The position numbers and the translations under genes are program-made. The notes under the pieces were generated by a model, which searched no databases, was not told where the DNA came from, and worked only from the letters and a program-made list of their open reading frames with translations. Source: Eubacterium nodatum ATCC 33099 (GTDB lineage: Bacteria; Bacillota; Clostridia; Peptostreptococcales; Anaerovoracaceae). From it: DNA of 64,000 nt. Shown one piece after another: positions 8,025-16,913 of this stretch. Position 1 is the first letter of the stretch. Each line of letters opens with the position of its first letter. The stretch is taken from assembly GCA_000510425.1 (NCBI GenBank), contig AZKM01000024.1:1-64000 (forward strand), read 5' to 3'.

Positions 8025-10643
8025 ATGAAATTATCCCCAATGATGGAACAGTACATGGAAATTAAAAAGCAGTATAAGGACTGCATACTGTTCTTTCGTC
8101 TAGGAGATTTCTATGAGATGTTTTTCGACGATGCCGAGCTGGTTTCAGGACTGCTTGAGCTGACTTTGACCGGTAAAAACTGCGGCTTGGAAGAGCGGGC
8201 TCCTATGTGCGGAGTCCCTTTCCATGCCGCTGATTCATATATTGAGAAATTAGTTAAAATGGGGTATAAGGTTGCAATAGGAGAGCAACTTGAGGATCCG
8301 TCAGAAACTAAGGGAATGGTCAAACGAGGTGTAGTAAGGGTAATAACTCCGGGAACCGTAATTTCGGACGCTATGTTGAAAGAAAAAGAGAATAATTATT
8401 TGGCATCGGCATATATTACAGCAGAGGGAATGGCAGTTGCATACTGTGATATTTCCACCGGAGAATTGTATATAACTGAGAAGACAACAGGAGGTAATCT
8501 CTACGAAGACCTTATAAATGAACTGGTAAAAATAAATGCCAGTGAAATTCTCATAAATCAAGACAGCTTAGAAATTTATGACGAACAAGAAATAGCCCTT
8601 TTAACAGATTCTTTTTTACATGGAATACCAAACTCATATTATTCAAAAACAACAGCAGAAACGGCAATTAAAGCTCAATTTGGCAATATCTCGTTGACAA
8701 CACTGGGGCTTGACGGTCGTGATTTTTGCGTTCTTGCAATTGGTGCACTTTTATCATATCTGCTGGAAACACAGAAACAAAATCTAAAACAAATAACACA
8801 ATGTAATTTTTATGAAATAGGAAATCACATGTCTTTAGACAAGGCAACTATTAGGAACCTTGAAATTACCGAGACATTATATGATAAACAAATTAAGGGC
8901 TCTTTACTTTGGGTTCTTGACAAGACTTCCACAGCGATGGGAGGAAGAAAGTTAAAGCAGTGGCTCAGAGAACCTCTAAATGATTCGGAGGAAATAAATC
9001 TCAGACTGGATGCTGTTGAGAAGCTTGTAGACAACCCTTTGTTGTTAAACGAAGCACGAGAAAGTTTAAAACACATCTATGATTTTGAAAGACTGGCAGG
9101 AAGAATTGCATCGGGGAATGCCAACGGAAGAGATCTTCTGTCTTTGAGAAATTCCATAGGTTTTTTGCCGGATATAAAAAATATAATTTCATCTTTAAAT
9201 GATAGCTTACTGAATTCATTAAATGATGACATCGATAGTTTGGATGAGGTTTTTGAAATGATCAAAAAAGCCATTGTAGAAGACCCTCCATATACCATCA
9301 AAGAAGGTGGCATTATAACAGAAGGCTATTCTGAGGAATTAGATCAGATGAAATTTTCTATAAAAGATGCAAAAGCATGGATTGCAGAACTTGAACAGAA
9401 GGAAAAAGAACGAACCGGCATTACACATCTCAAAGTCGGATACAATAAAGTGTTCGGATATTATATTGAAATCAGCAAATCAAATTTAGAACAGACTCCT
9501 GATGAATATATAAGAAAACAAACATTAGTGGGTAAAGAACGCTTTATAACGCCTAAATTGAAGGAGATGGAAGGACTGGTTCTTAATGCTGAAACCAAAA
9601 TAAACAAACTTGAGTATGAAATTTTTACAAAATTGAGGTCAGAAATCGAAAATTACATCAATGTAATACAAAAAACCTCTAAAAGCATTGCAATATTTGA
9701 TGTGCTATGCTCCTATGCTCTTTGTAGTATGAGGCTGGGATACATTAAACCGGTTGTGGATGACAGCCTGATTCTGGAGATAAACAATGGTCGTCACCCT
9801 GTGATAGAGCAGACCACAGAGCAGGGGCTATTCGTATCAAACAATACTTACATGGATAATAGAGATTCCAGCATGCTTGTGATAACAGGACCAAACATGG
9901 CGGGGAAATCCACATATATGAGGCAGACTGCACTAATAGTATTGATGGCTCAGACAGGATGTTTTGTTCCTGCAGATTCAGCTCGAATCGGAGTATGCGA
10001 CAGAATTTTTACCAGAATAGGAGCATCTGACAATCTTGCCAGAGGGCAGTCAACTTTCTATGTTGAAATGAGTGAACTTGCATATATTTTAAGAAATGCA
10101 AAAGAACGAAGTTTGATTATTTTAGACGAAATAGGCAGAGGAACCAGCACTTACGATGGACTATCAATTGCCTGGGCGACCATTGAATATCTTTGTAACG
10201 ATAAGAAGAAAGTAAGAACCCTGTTTGCGACACATTATCATGAATTAACAGTGCTGGAAGACCAAATTAAAGGAACGGTTAATTTAAATGTTGAAGTTTC
10301 AGAGGAAAATGGAAATATAATCTTTCTTCACAAGATAATTCCGGGGAGTGCAAATCAAAGTTATGGTGTTCATGTAGCAAAGCTGGCAGGTGTTCCAAAA
10401 GTTTTACTTGAAAATGCAGAAAATAAACTTTTTCGACTTGAAGACAGGAACAAGAATAATACAGTAACCAAAAGTTTTACATCAAAGAAAGAGGAAGCTT
10501 CACATGCCACAGAGCAGATTTCCTTTTTTACACCTGCATCAAATCCTGTCGTTGAAGAATTAAAAAAGCTTGATTTGATGGAAATTACCCCTTCTCAGGC
10601 AATTAGGATTTTAGAAGATTTAAAGGAAATGATAGATGATTAA
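8025..10643 (+). CDS. mutS: DNA mismatch repair protein MutS
   Basis: An 872-residue MutS. The N-terminal mismatch-binding domain has the FFRLGDFYEMFFDDA motif that contains the Phe-x-Glu contact. The C-terminal ATPase shows Walker A GPNMAGKSTYMRQ near residue 621, DNLARGQSTFYVEM, Walker B SLIILDEIGRGTSTYDG and ATHYHELT. Together with MutL it recognises and processes mismatches (family knowledge). GGAGG sits seven bases before ATG 8025. It overlaps mutL by eight bases. No truncation or missing motif was seen. Confidence 0.97.
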   Translation: MKLSPMMEQYMEIKKQYKDCILFFRLGDFYEMFFDDAELVSGLLELTLTGKNCGLEERAPMCGVPFHAADSYIEKLVKMGYKVAIGEQLEDPSETKGMVKRGVVRVITPGTVISDAMLKEKENNYLASAYITAEGMAVAYCDISTGELYITEKTTGGNLYEDLINELVKINASEILINQDSLEIYDEQEIALLTDSFLHGIPNSYYSKTTAETAIKAQFGNISLTTLGLDGRDFCVLAIGALLSYLLETQKQNLKQITQCNFYEIGNHMSLDKATIRNLEITETLYDKQIKGSLLWVLDKTSTAMGGRKLKQWLREPLNDSEEINLRLDAVEKLVDNPLLLNEARESLKHIYDFERLAGRIASGNANGRDLLSLRNSIGFLPDIKNIISSLNDSLLNSLNDDIDSLDEVFEMIKKAIVEDPPYTIKEGGIITEGYSEELDQMKFSIKDAKAWIAELEQKEKERTGITHLKVGYNKVFGYYIEISKSNLEQTPDEYIRKQTLVGKERFITPKLKEMEGLVLNAETKINKLEYEIFTKLRSEIENYINVIQKTSKSIAIFDVLCSYALCSMRLGYIKPVVDDSLILEINNGRHPVIEQTTEQGLFVSNNTYMDNRDSSMLVITGPNMAGKSTYMRQTALIVLMAQTGCFVPADSARIGVCDRIFTRIGASDNLARGQSTFYVEMSELAYILRNAKERSLIILDEIGRGTSTYDGLSIAWATIEYLCNDKKKVRTLFATHYHELTVLEDQIKGTVNLNVEVSEENGNIIFLHKIIPGSANQSYGVHVAKLAGVPKVLLENAENKLFRLEDRNKNNTVTKSFTSKKEEASHATEQISFFTPASNPVVEELKKLDLMEITPSQAIRILEDLKEMIDD

Positions 10644-12558
10644 AATACTTGAGAAACATATAGCAGATAAAATCGCCGCAGGTGAGGTAATAGAACGCCC
10701 TATATCAATTATCAAAGAACTTGTCGAAAACTCTATAGATGCAGGGGCGACATCAATAACCTGTGAGATTAAAAATGGTGGAAAAACTTATATCAGAGTA
10801 ACTGATAACGGCTGTGGAATTGCAAGAGAAGAGTGCGAAACAGCCTTCCTTCGTCATGCCACCAGCAAAATATCTACAGTTAATGATTTGAAAGGTATAA
10901 AAAGTCTGGGATTCAGAGGGGAAGCCCTTGCAAGTATTGCTGCTGTAACAAATGCTGCCTTAATCACAAAAACAGCTGAATCAAAGACAGGATGCAGGCT
11001 TGTGCTCCATGGAGGAGAAACTGTCGAAAACATACCTCTGGGTTGTCCTGACGGAACTACGATAATTATAAATGACCTGTTTTATAATATGCCGGCAAGA
11101 CGAGAATTTCTTAAATCGGATGGTGCCGAAAGCAGTTTAATAATAGAGTTGATATCTGAGATGGCGCTTGCATATACAAATATCAGATTTCAACTTATCA
11201 ACAACGGTAAAATTCTCTTTAGCACTACCGGCGACGGAAACCTTAAGAATACAATTAATTCAGTCTATATGCAGCGGGAATATAAAGATTTGATAGAAAT
11301 ATCCAAAACAGAAGCCGGATATAGTATAAGAGGTTGTATTTCAAAACCCTCGCTTTCCAGAACTACGAAGAAAAATCAGGTGTATTTCGTTAACGGCAGG
11401 GTTGTTAAAAGTGCTGTGATGGAAAAGGGCATATCAATGGGATATAAAGAACGCCTTTTCGAAGGAAGGTATCCTGTTGCATTTATATTTTTAAATGTAA
11501 ATCCGGAAACCATTGATGTAAATATACATCCGAATAAGAAGGAAGTTCGCTTTCATGATGAGGATGCAATAGTCAAAATCATTGAAAATGCAACTGTAGA
11601 AGCTCTGGCAAGTCAGGATGCCGTAATAGAAGTCAGAGATTATTTCAGTACCGAGCCCTCAACAAACGATGCAAAAAAAGAGGACAAATCAGAACAAGTT
11701 GACATAAAACATATATTGAAATCCAAGAGTGAGAAAAAACAGGTTGATTTAAAAAGAGAAAAGATACTTTATAATTCCAAAGAAAAAGATAACTATGCTT
11801 ATATAGATGAAATCAAAGAATCTGAAACAGGAAGAAATATAGTTTCTGACATCACAAAGGATTACAGCACAGGAAATTGTGCAAATGACGATTATATAAA
11901 ATCTGGTAATGCTAAAAATCAGGAGCTTCCTGAAAAGAAAAAACCGGTTATAGAAATATCAGAGCCTCTTATCAGACCTTTTGATTTCAATGATTTGAAA
12001 GTTACAGGATGCGTTTTTGACACATATATAACGGCAACAGATGCAAACAGTTTTTATATGATTGATCAGCACGCAGCACAAGAACGCATTTTCTATGAAC
12101 AGCTTGTAGAAGAGTATCTTTCTGATGACAAACCTTCTCAAAGCATTTTAACACCCATAGTCATAGATGTCGCACTGGAGGTAAAAGAAGAAGAATACAA
12201 CTGGCTTGATTCGTTAGGTGATATGGGTTATTTGCTGGAGGAATTTGGACCAAATTCATATATAATTAAGGAAATTCCTTATTTTATGGACATTACAGAA
12301 GCTGAAAATTTTGCAAAAGATTACATCGAACAAACACATTCAGGGATTAAAATAAATAATAAGGTGGTAATAGATAAACTCATTACAAGATCATGTAAAT
12401 CCGCCATCAAAGCACATGACAAACTATCACAGGAAGCAATGGAAAGTCTGATCAATGAGCTTAAATATTGCAGAAATCCGTTTTCCTGTCCCCATGGAAG
12501 ACCCACCTTCATAAAGTTTTCCAACTATGACATTGAGAAAATGTTTAAGAGGGTATAG
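10636..12558 (+). CDS. mutL: DNA mismatch repair protein MutL
   Basis: A 640-residue MutL. The GHKL ATPase half shows KIAAGEVIERP, DNGCGIAREE, and GFRGEALASIAAV near residue 92. The C-terminal half has the endonuclease motif DQHAAQERIFYE near 476, SCKSAIKAHDKLS, and CPHGRPT near 617. This marks the nicking-type MutL used by bacteria without MutH (family knowledge). The linker between the halves (about residues 335-445) is lysine/glutamate-rich and low in complexity. The start overlaps the end of mutS and the next gene, miaA, follows after two bases. Confidence 0.96.
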   Translation: MIKILEKHIADKIAAGEVIERPISIIKELVENSIDAGATSITCEIKNGGKTYIRVTDNGCGIAREECETAFLRHATSKISTVNDLKGIKSLGFRGEALASIAAVTNAALITKTAESKTGCRLVLHGGETVENIPLGCPDGTTIIINDLFYNMPARREFLKSDGAESSLIIELISEMALAYTNIRFQLINNGKILFSTTGDGNLKNTINSVYMQREYKDLIEISKTEAGYSIRGCISKPSLSRTTKKNQVYFVNGRVVKSAVMEKGISMGYKERLFEGRYPVAFIFLNVNPETIDVNIHPNKKEVRFHDEDAIVKIIENATVEALASQDAVIEVRDYFSTEPSTNDAKKEDKSEQVDIKHILKSKSEKKQVDLKREKILYNSKEKDNYAYIDEIKESETGRNIVSDITKDYSTGNCANDDYIKSGNAKNQELPEKKKPVIEISEPLIRPFDFNDLKVTGCVFDTYITATDANSFYMIDQHAAQERIFYEQLVEEYLSDDKPSQSILTPIVIDVALEVKEEEYNWLDSLGDMGYLLEEFGPNSYIIKEIPYFMDITEAENFAKDYIEQTHSGIKINNKVVIDKLITRSCKSAIKAHDKLSQEAMESLINELKYCRNPFSCPHGRPTFIKFSNYDIEKMFKRV

Positions 12559-12560
12559 CA

Positions 12561-13499
12561 ATGTACAGAAAAATTATCGCAGTGTGTGGTCCAACAGCAG
12601 TAGGTAAGACGAAATTCGCCATTGAGATTGCAAAACGGTTTAACGGCGAAATAGTTTCCTGCGACTCAATGCAGCTCTATAAATACATGGACATAGGAAG
12701 TGCAAAGCCTGCCAAAGAAGAGCTTTTACAAGTAAAACACTATATGGTGGATGAGATAGAGCCTTCGGAAAATTTTTCTGTCGCACAATACCAAGTGCTT
12801 GCAAAAAAAGCAATAAATGATATATTTAGCAAGGGGAAAATACCTGTGATTGCAGGAGGTACCGGTTTGTACCTCAACTCTATTCTGTACGATATGGATT
12901 TCAGTACGCCGCCGGCAGAAGATGCCGAATACAGAAAAAAGCTTTATGAGGAAGCTGAAAAATACGGAGAATATTCCATATATGAAAAACTGTTAAAGCT
13001 CGATGCAAAAGCAGCTGAAAGAATTCATCCAAACAATATTAAAAAGGTGGTAAGGGCCCTTGAGGCAGCAGAATTAGGAAATGGCATTAAAGATTTTGCT
13101 GCAGATTTAAGGGAAACCTCCGAGTATAAAAGTATAAAAGTCTGTTTAAACCGAAACAGGGATGAACTTTATGACAGAATCAACCTAAGAGTTGATATGT
13201 TAATGAGTGAAGGTTTGGAAAATGAGGTGAAAAAGCTTCTTTCAAAAGGGCTATCTCAAGAGAATATTTCCATGAAAGGAATAGGTTATAAAGAACTTAT
13301 TTCATATTTTAACGGTGAATATGATAAAGGTGAAGCAATTCGCTTAATTAAAAGAAACACCAGACATCTTGCAAAGAGACAGATAACGTGGTTTAAGCGT
13401 TATGAGGATATGAAATGGTTTAACATATCCCAATACGAAAATGATTGTGCGTGTATAGAGGAAATAACTAAATGGCTGGAAACAGAAATAAAAAAATAA
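12561..13499 (+). CDS. miaA: tRNA dimethylallyltransferase MiaA
   Basis: A 312-residue enzyme with the P-loop GPTAVGKTKFAIEIA at residues 9-23, CDSMQLYKYMDIGSAKP, PVIAGGTGLYLNSILY and the C-terminal RHLAKRQITWFKRY. It adds a dimethylallyl group to A37 of tRNAs reading UNN codons, using the isoprenoid precursor DMAPP (family knowledge). AGAGGG lies seven bases before ATG 12561. It lies after mutS-mutL, a common order, and its last 28 bases overlap the recombinase gene. No hfq follows. Confidence 0.95.
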   Translation: MYRKIIAVCGPTAVGKTKFAIEIAKRFNGEIVSCDSMQLYKYMDIGSAKPAKEELLQVKHYMVDEIEPSENFSVAQYQVLAKKAINDIFSKGKIPVIAGGTGLYLNSILYDMDFSTPPAEDAEYRKKLYEEAEKYGEYSIYEKLLKLDAKAAERIHPNNIKKVVRALEAAELGNGIKDFAADLRETSEYKSIKVCLNRNRDELYDRINLRVDMLMSEGLENEVKKLLSKGLSQENISMKGIGYKELISYFNGEYDKGEAIRLIKRNTRHLAKRQITWFKRYEDMKWFNISQYENDCACIEEITKWLETEIKK

Positions 13500-14641
13500 C
13501 TATACATAATAAAAGTGACAAGCCCGACAATATAATTGCAAAGGAAAATGAGATAACTATGGAATGCGAGGAAATTGAATCCGTTCTTCCAAACTTCCTT
13601 AGGAGTTTTTTTATATACCTGAGGGGGAATGTTTTACCCATGACAAGACTTGCATATTTGCGGGATATAAAGGTGTTTTTCAACTACCTTATATCTGAGA
13701 CAGATTTAACCTCTGCAACAGAAATAAAGGAAATTTCTATTAAAGAAATCAATGAAATCAAAGCAATGGATGTGAATTTATATCTTGATTTCTCACGTCG
13801 ATACAAAATTGAAACAGACAGTAATATTACAGTATATGAAAACCATAATAAAACTTTAGCAAGAAAAAAATCTTCACTGTCCGTAATGTTTAAACAACTC
13901 TACAGAGATGAACTGGTTTCCAGAAATATTACAGACGGTTTTGATCCCATTAGAGTCCAAAAAATTTCCGAAAGGGAAATTAAAGCTTTGGAGGATGACG
14001 AAGTTCTGAGTATGCTTGATGCAGTTTCAAAGGGTATAGGGCTTACTCCACATGAAAGGGTCTATTGGGAAAAGACAAAAAAAAGAGATAAAACAATATT
14101 GATTTTATTTTTAACGTACGGATTAAGGCTATCAGAACTTCAGCAGTTAAATATTTCCTCTTTCAATTTTACAAGGGAGGAATTTAAGATTTACAGGAAA
14201 AGAGGTAAAGAATCAACAATGCCTCTGAATAAGTCTGTGACAAAAGTAATTATAGATTACATAAATAACGAAAGGCGAACCGATGATGTTCTGGAACCTT
14301 CACACAAAGATGCCTTATTTTTATCTTTGCAGGGAAAACGAATGACACAAAGACAAATTCGTGATTTAGTAAAAAAATATACTTCAATTGCACTTAAAAC
14401 CTCCAGAAGTGCAGGATACAGTCCTCACAAGCTTCGAGCTACAGCTGCAACAAGTTTGATTGGAAGGGGAAATTCCATATATGATGTGGCAGCACTATTG
14501 GACCATGAACAGGTTACAACAACTCAGCTTTATGCAAAGCACAGGGCAAATGTGAAACGCAACTTGGTTTCCGGTATGGAATGGGAAGAAGAAAGGCTGG
14601 ATGTGAATTCAAAAGAAGCACAGAAAGAAAGCGAAGACTGA
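13472..14641 (+). CDS. tyrosine recombinase (phage integrase family, XerC/D-like)
   Basis: A 389-residue protein with an N-terminal SAM-like core-binding domain (about 35-170) and a C-terminal catalytic domain. The catalytic residues are visible: Arg in YGLRLSEL (about 217), Lys in RKRGKES, His-x-x-Arg in SPHKLRATAATSL (about 319-322), His in LLDHEQVTTTQLY (about 344) and the nucleophile Tyr in LYAKH (about 353). It is larger than a typical 300-residue XerC/XerD because of a charged N-terminus and inserts. ATG 13472 lies inside miaA with GAGG ten bases upstream. No attachment site or mobile cargo flanks it, so it looks resident; a chromosome-dimer or other dedicated role is possible but unproven. 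Confidence 0.87.
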   Translation: MAGNRNKKITIHNKSDKPDNIIAKENEITMECEEIESVLPNFLRSFFIYLRGNVLPMTRLAYLRDIKVFFNYLISETDLTSATEIKEISIKEINEIKAMDVNLYLDFSRRYKIETDSNITVYENHNKTLARKKSSLSVMFKQLYRDELVSRNITDGFDPIRVQKISEREIKALEDDEVLSMLDAVSKGIGLTPHERVYWEKTKKRDKTILILFLTYGLRLSELQQLNISSFNFTREEFKIYRKRGKESTMPLNKSVTKVIIDYINNERRTDDVLEPSHKDALFLSLQGKRMTQRQIRDLVKKYTSIALKTSRSAGYSPHKLRATAATSLIGRGNSIYDVAALLDHEQVTTTQLYAKHRANVKRNLVSGMEWEEERLDVNSKEAQKESED

Positions 14642-14691
14642 CCTAATCAGAATTAACGATAAATATATAAGTGATATGTCACAGAGGAATT

Positions 14692-15981
14692 ATGATAAAG
14701 AGACTACTTGCGGAGAAATACAATATAGAAGACAATATTATAGATTTTGTTTGCGAATGTGAAAATGAACTTAACCCAAAATTTCGAGAACTGGACGAAA
14801 TAAAAGAATATAATCAGTACAAGGTTCTGTCAGCTCTGCAAAAAAACAGAATTTCGGATATTCACTTCGGCTGGAGAACGGGATACGGGTATGACGACCC
14901 GGGAAGAGACGCCACAGAACAGGTTTATGCAGATATTTTTAATACAGAATCAGCACTTGTCAGACCCACCATCGTAAACGGAACCCATGCATTGGGAATA
15001 ACCCTTATGGGGATTTTGAGACCAGGAGATGAACTTATTTATTGCAGCGATGGTCCCTACGATACTTTAGAAGAGGTCATAGGTATTAGAGAGAAGGGTA
15101 AAGGGTCACTTGCAGACTTCGGAATTTCATACAAAGAAGTAAAATTAAAACCGGACGGAAACATGGATTTTGAGGCAATAGAAAAGACTATAACCGCCAA
15201 AACCAAGATGGTTTGTGTACAGCGTTCAACGGGATACAGCTGGCGAAAAGCTTTAACGATTCCACAGATAAAGGAGTGGGCAGACTTTATTCATAGTAAT
15301 TGGCCGAACATAGTCTGTATGGCAGACAATTGCTACGGTGAATTTACTGATATTTTAGAACCCACCGATGTTGGTGTAGACATAATTGCAGGATCCCTGA
15401 TCAAAAACCCCGGTGGAGGACTGGCTTTATCCGGAGGATATGTTTGTGGCAAAAGGAAGCTTGTCGATCTTGTAGGCTATAGAATGACATGTCCCGGTAT
15501 AGGAGCTGAATGCGGTCTTACCTTCGGGCAAACGAGAGCTACTCTTCAGGGAAGTTTCCTTGCTCCCGCAGTAGTAAACGGTGCATTGAAAAGTGCTGTT
15601 TTATGCGGAAAGGTTTTCAGTAAACTCGGATATAAGATTTGTCAGAAAATTGATGATAAGAGAAGTGATATAATTCAGGCAATAGAACTTGGTGACGAAG
15701 ATTCAGTTGTAGCCTTTTGCCAGGGAATACAAGAAGCAGCCCCGGTGGACTCCTTCGTTTCGCCTGAACCTTGGGATATGCCGGGATACGAGGACAAAGT
15801 GGTTATGGCTGCAGGAGCCTTTGTTCAGGGTTCTTCCATAGAGTTAAGTGCAGATGCACCTATGAGAAAACCGTTTATAGCTTATTTTCAGGGCGGTTTG
15901 ACCTATGAACACGGGAAGCTCGGCGTACTTGCGGCAGTAAACAAACTTGCCGGAAAAGGATTACTAAAAGGGGATATGTGA
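14692..15981 (+). CDS. methionine gamma-lyase family PLP protein (YnbB-like, 'aluminum resistance' family)
   Basis: A 429-residue protein of the family often named methionine gamma-lyase or aluminum resistance protein in Firmicutes. It shows HFGWRTGYGYDDPGRDATEQVYADIF, PTIVNGTHALGITLMG, MVCVQRSTGYSWR, MADNCYGEFTD and the likely PLP-lysine block AGSLIKNPGGGLALSGGY near residue 236. The reaction in vivo is not established for the family. A GTG at 14671 is in frame, but GAGGA at 14684-14688 sits just before ATG 14692, so 14692 is used. The stop overlaps the start of the TVP38 gene. Confidence 0.85.
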   Translation: MIKRLLAEKYNIEDNIIDFVCECENELNPKFRELDEIKEYNQYKVLSALQKNRISDIHFGWRTGYGYDDPGRDATEQVYADIFNTESALVRPTIVNGTHALGITLMGILRPGDELIYCSDGPYDTLEEVIGIREKGKGSLADFGISYKEVKLKPDGNMDFEAIEKTITAKTKMVCVQRSTGYSWRKALTIPQIKEWADFIHSNWPNIVCMADNCYGEFTDILEPTDVGVDIIAGSLIKNPGGGLALSGGYVCGKRKLVDLVGYRMTCPGIGAECGLTFGQTRATLQGSFLAPAVVNGALKSAVLCGKVFSKLGYKICQKIDDKRSDIIQAIELGDEDSVVAFCQGIQEAAPVDSFVSPEPWDMPGYEDKVVMAAGAFVQGSSIELSADAPMRKPFIAYFQGGLTYEHGKLGVLAAVNKLAGKGLLKGDM

Positions 15982-16706
15982 TGTGTACAAAGACAAAGAA
16001 AAAAATAACATTTAAGCAAATATTAGATATGATTAAACTTGCTGTGTTCTTAATCATAGTGATTGGTGTTCCCATATATCTGATGTTCTTTAATCACAAT
16101 GTTATTGAAATGGCAGGACAGTATAAGAATGTGGTAAAATATCTTCAGCAAAGACCTGAAATCAGCATTTTCCTCTATATCGGAATCGAAATTCTACAGG
16201 TTACCATAAGTTTTTTGCCCGGGCAAGTATTTCAGATGGCTGCAGGGTCGGTATTCGGAGTATTCCACGGTCTGATTTTAACATGTCTCGGCAAACTCAT
16301 AGGGGAGGTTCTTGCATACTATTTAGCTAAACTGCTGGGTAGAGACGGTATAAAAATGATGATTGGCGAAACGAAAATGAACAAGCTCATGGACGCTTTC
16401 AACAGCGAAAAAGCCTATGTATTTACTTTTTTGTTTTACCTTATACCGGGTCTTCCCAAAGATGTTTTGTGCTTTCCTGCGGGAATTTCTAACATGAGAT
16501 TCAAAGCATTTATTATTATTTCCATGGTGGCACGGATGCCTGCGTTATTCGGAAGCATATGGTTTGGCGATATGTATATGAAAAACGATTATGTGGGAAT
16601 GGCAGTGCTTACCGGAGTCTGTACGGTTCTGTTTATTTTAGGTGTTATATTCAGAAAAAAACTTCATACTGTTGTTGATGAAATTTATACTAAATTATCA
16701 AAATAA
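15981..16706 (+). CDS. TVP38/TMEM64 (DedA/VTT-domain) membrane protein
   Basis: A 241-residue integral membrane protein with an N-terminal transmembrane helix (IKLAVFLIIVIGVPIYLMFF), then the VTT/SNARE-associated pattern with ISFLPGQVFQMAAGSVFG near residue 78 and the re-entrant FYLIPGLPKDVLCFPAGIS, and a final membrane segment. DedA/TVP38 proteins are proposed lipid-carrier or membrane-homeostasis transporters (family knowledge); the substrate is unknown. ATG 15981 overlaps the preceding stop (TGATG), and a GGGG-rich ribosome site is nine bases upstream. The GTG at 15978 is less likely. It ends the first housekeeping block. Confidence 0.85.
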   Translation: MCTKTKKKITFKQILDMIKLAVFLIIVIGVPIYLMFFNHNVIEMAGQYKNVVKYLQQRPEISIFLYIGIEILQVTISFLPGQVFQMAAGSVFGVFHGLILTCLGKLIGEVLAYYLAKLLGRDGIKMMIGETKMNKLMDAFNSEKAYVFTFLFYLIPGLPKDVLCFPAGISNMRFKAFIIISMVARMPALFGSIWFGDMYMKNDYVGMAVLTGVCTVLFILGVIFRKKLHTVVDEIYTKLSK

Positions 16707-16823
16707 TAGTAGTTATGAATAGAATAAGATTTTCGGTATATAAAAGTGAATGAGAATTTTAAGTTGCTATATCTGCCTATTATTGAAAAATATGGATGTT
16801 TTGGTAATCTTTAATGGGATTCA

Positions 16824-16852
16824 TTGACTTTAATTTTGTTATTTGATAGAAT
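16824..16852 (+). promoter_or_regulatory. promoter of the first NEAT-like gene
   Basis: TTGACT at 16824-16829 and TAGAAT at 16847-16852 are separated by exactly 17 bases, a good sigma-A promoter about 60 bases before ATG 16914. No clear Fur or other operator palindrome was recognised around it. Confidence 0.6.
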
Positions 16853-16913
16853 CTGTTCATGAGATATTGAAGAATTTTAGTATAAATTTATGCAGAAAGG
16901 ATGGAAAGTAGCT

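Noticed and set aside
13472..14641. Prophage or integron carrying the tyrosine recombinase
   Set aside because: The neighbours are housekeeping or metabolic genes on both sides and no attachment repeats or cassette genes were seen.
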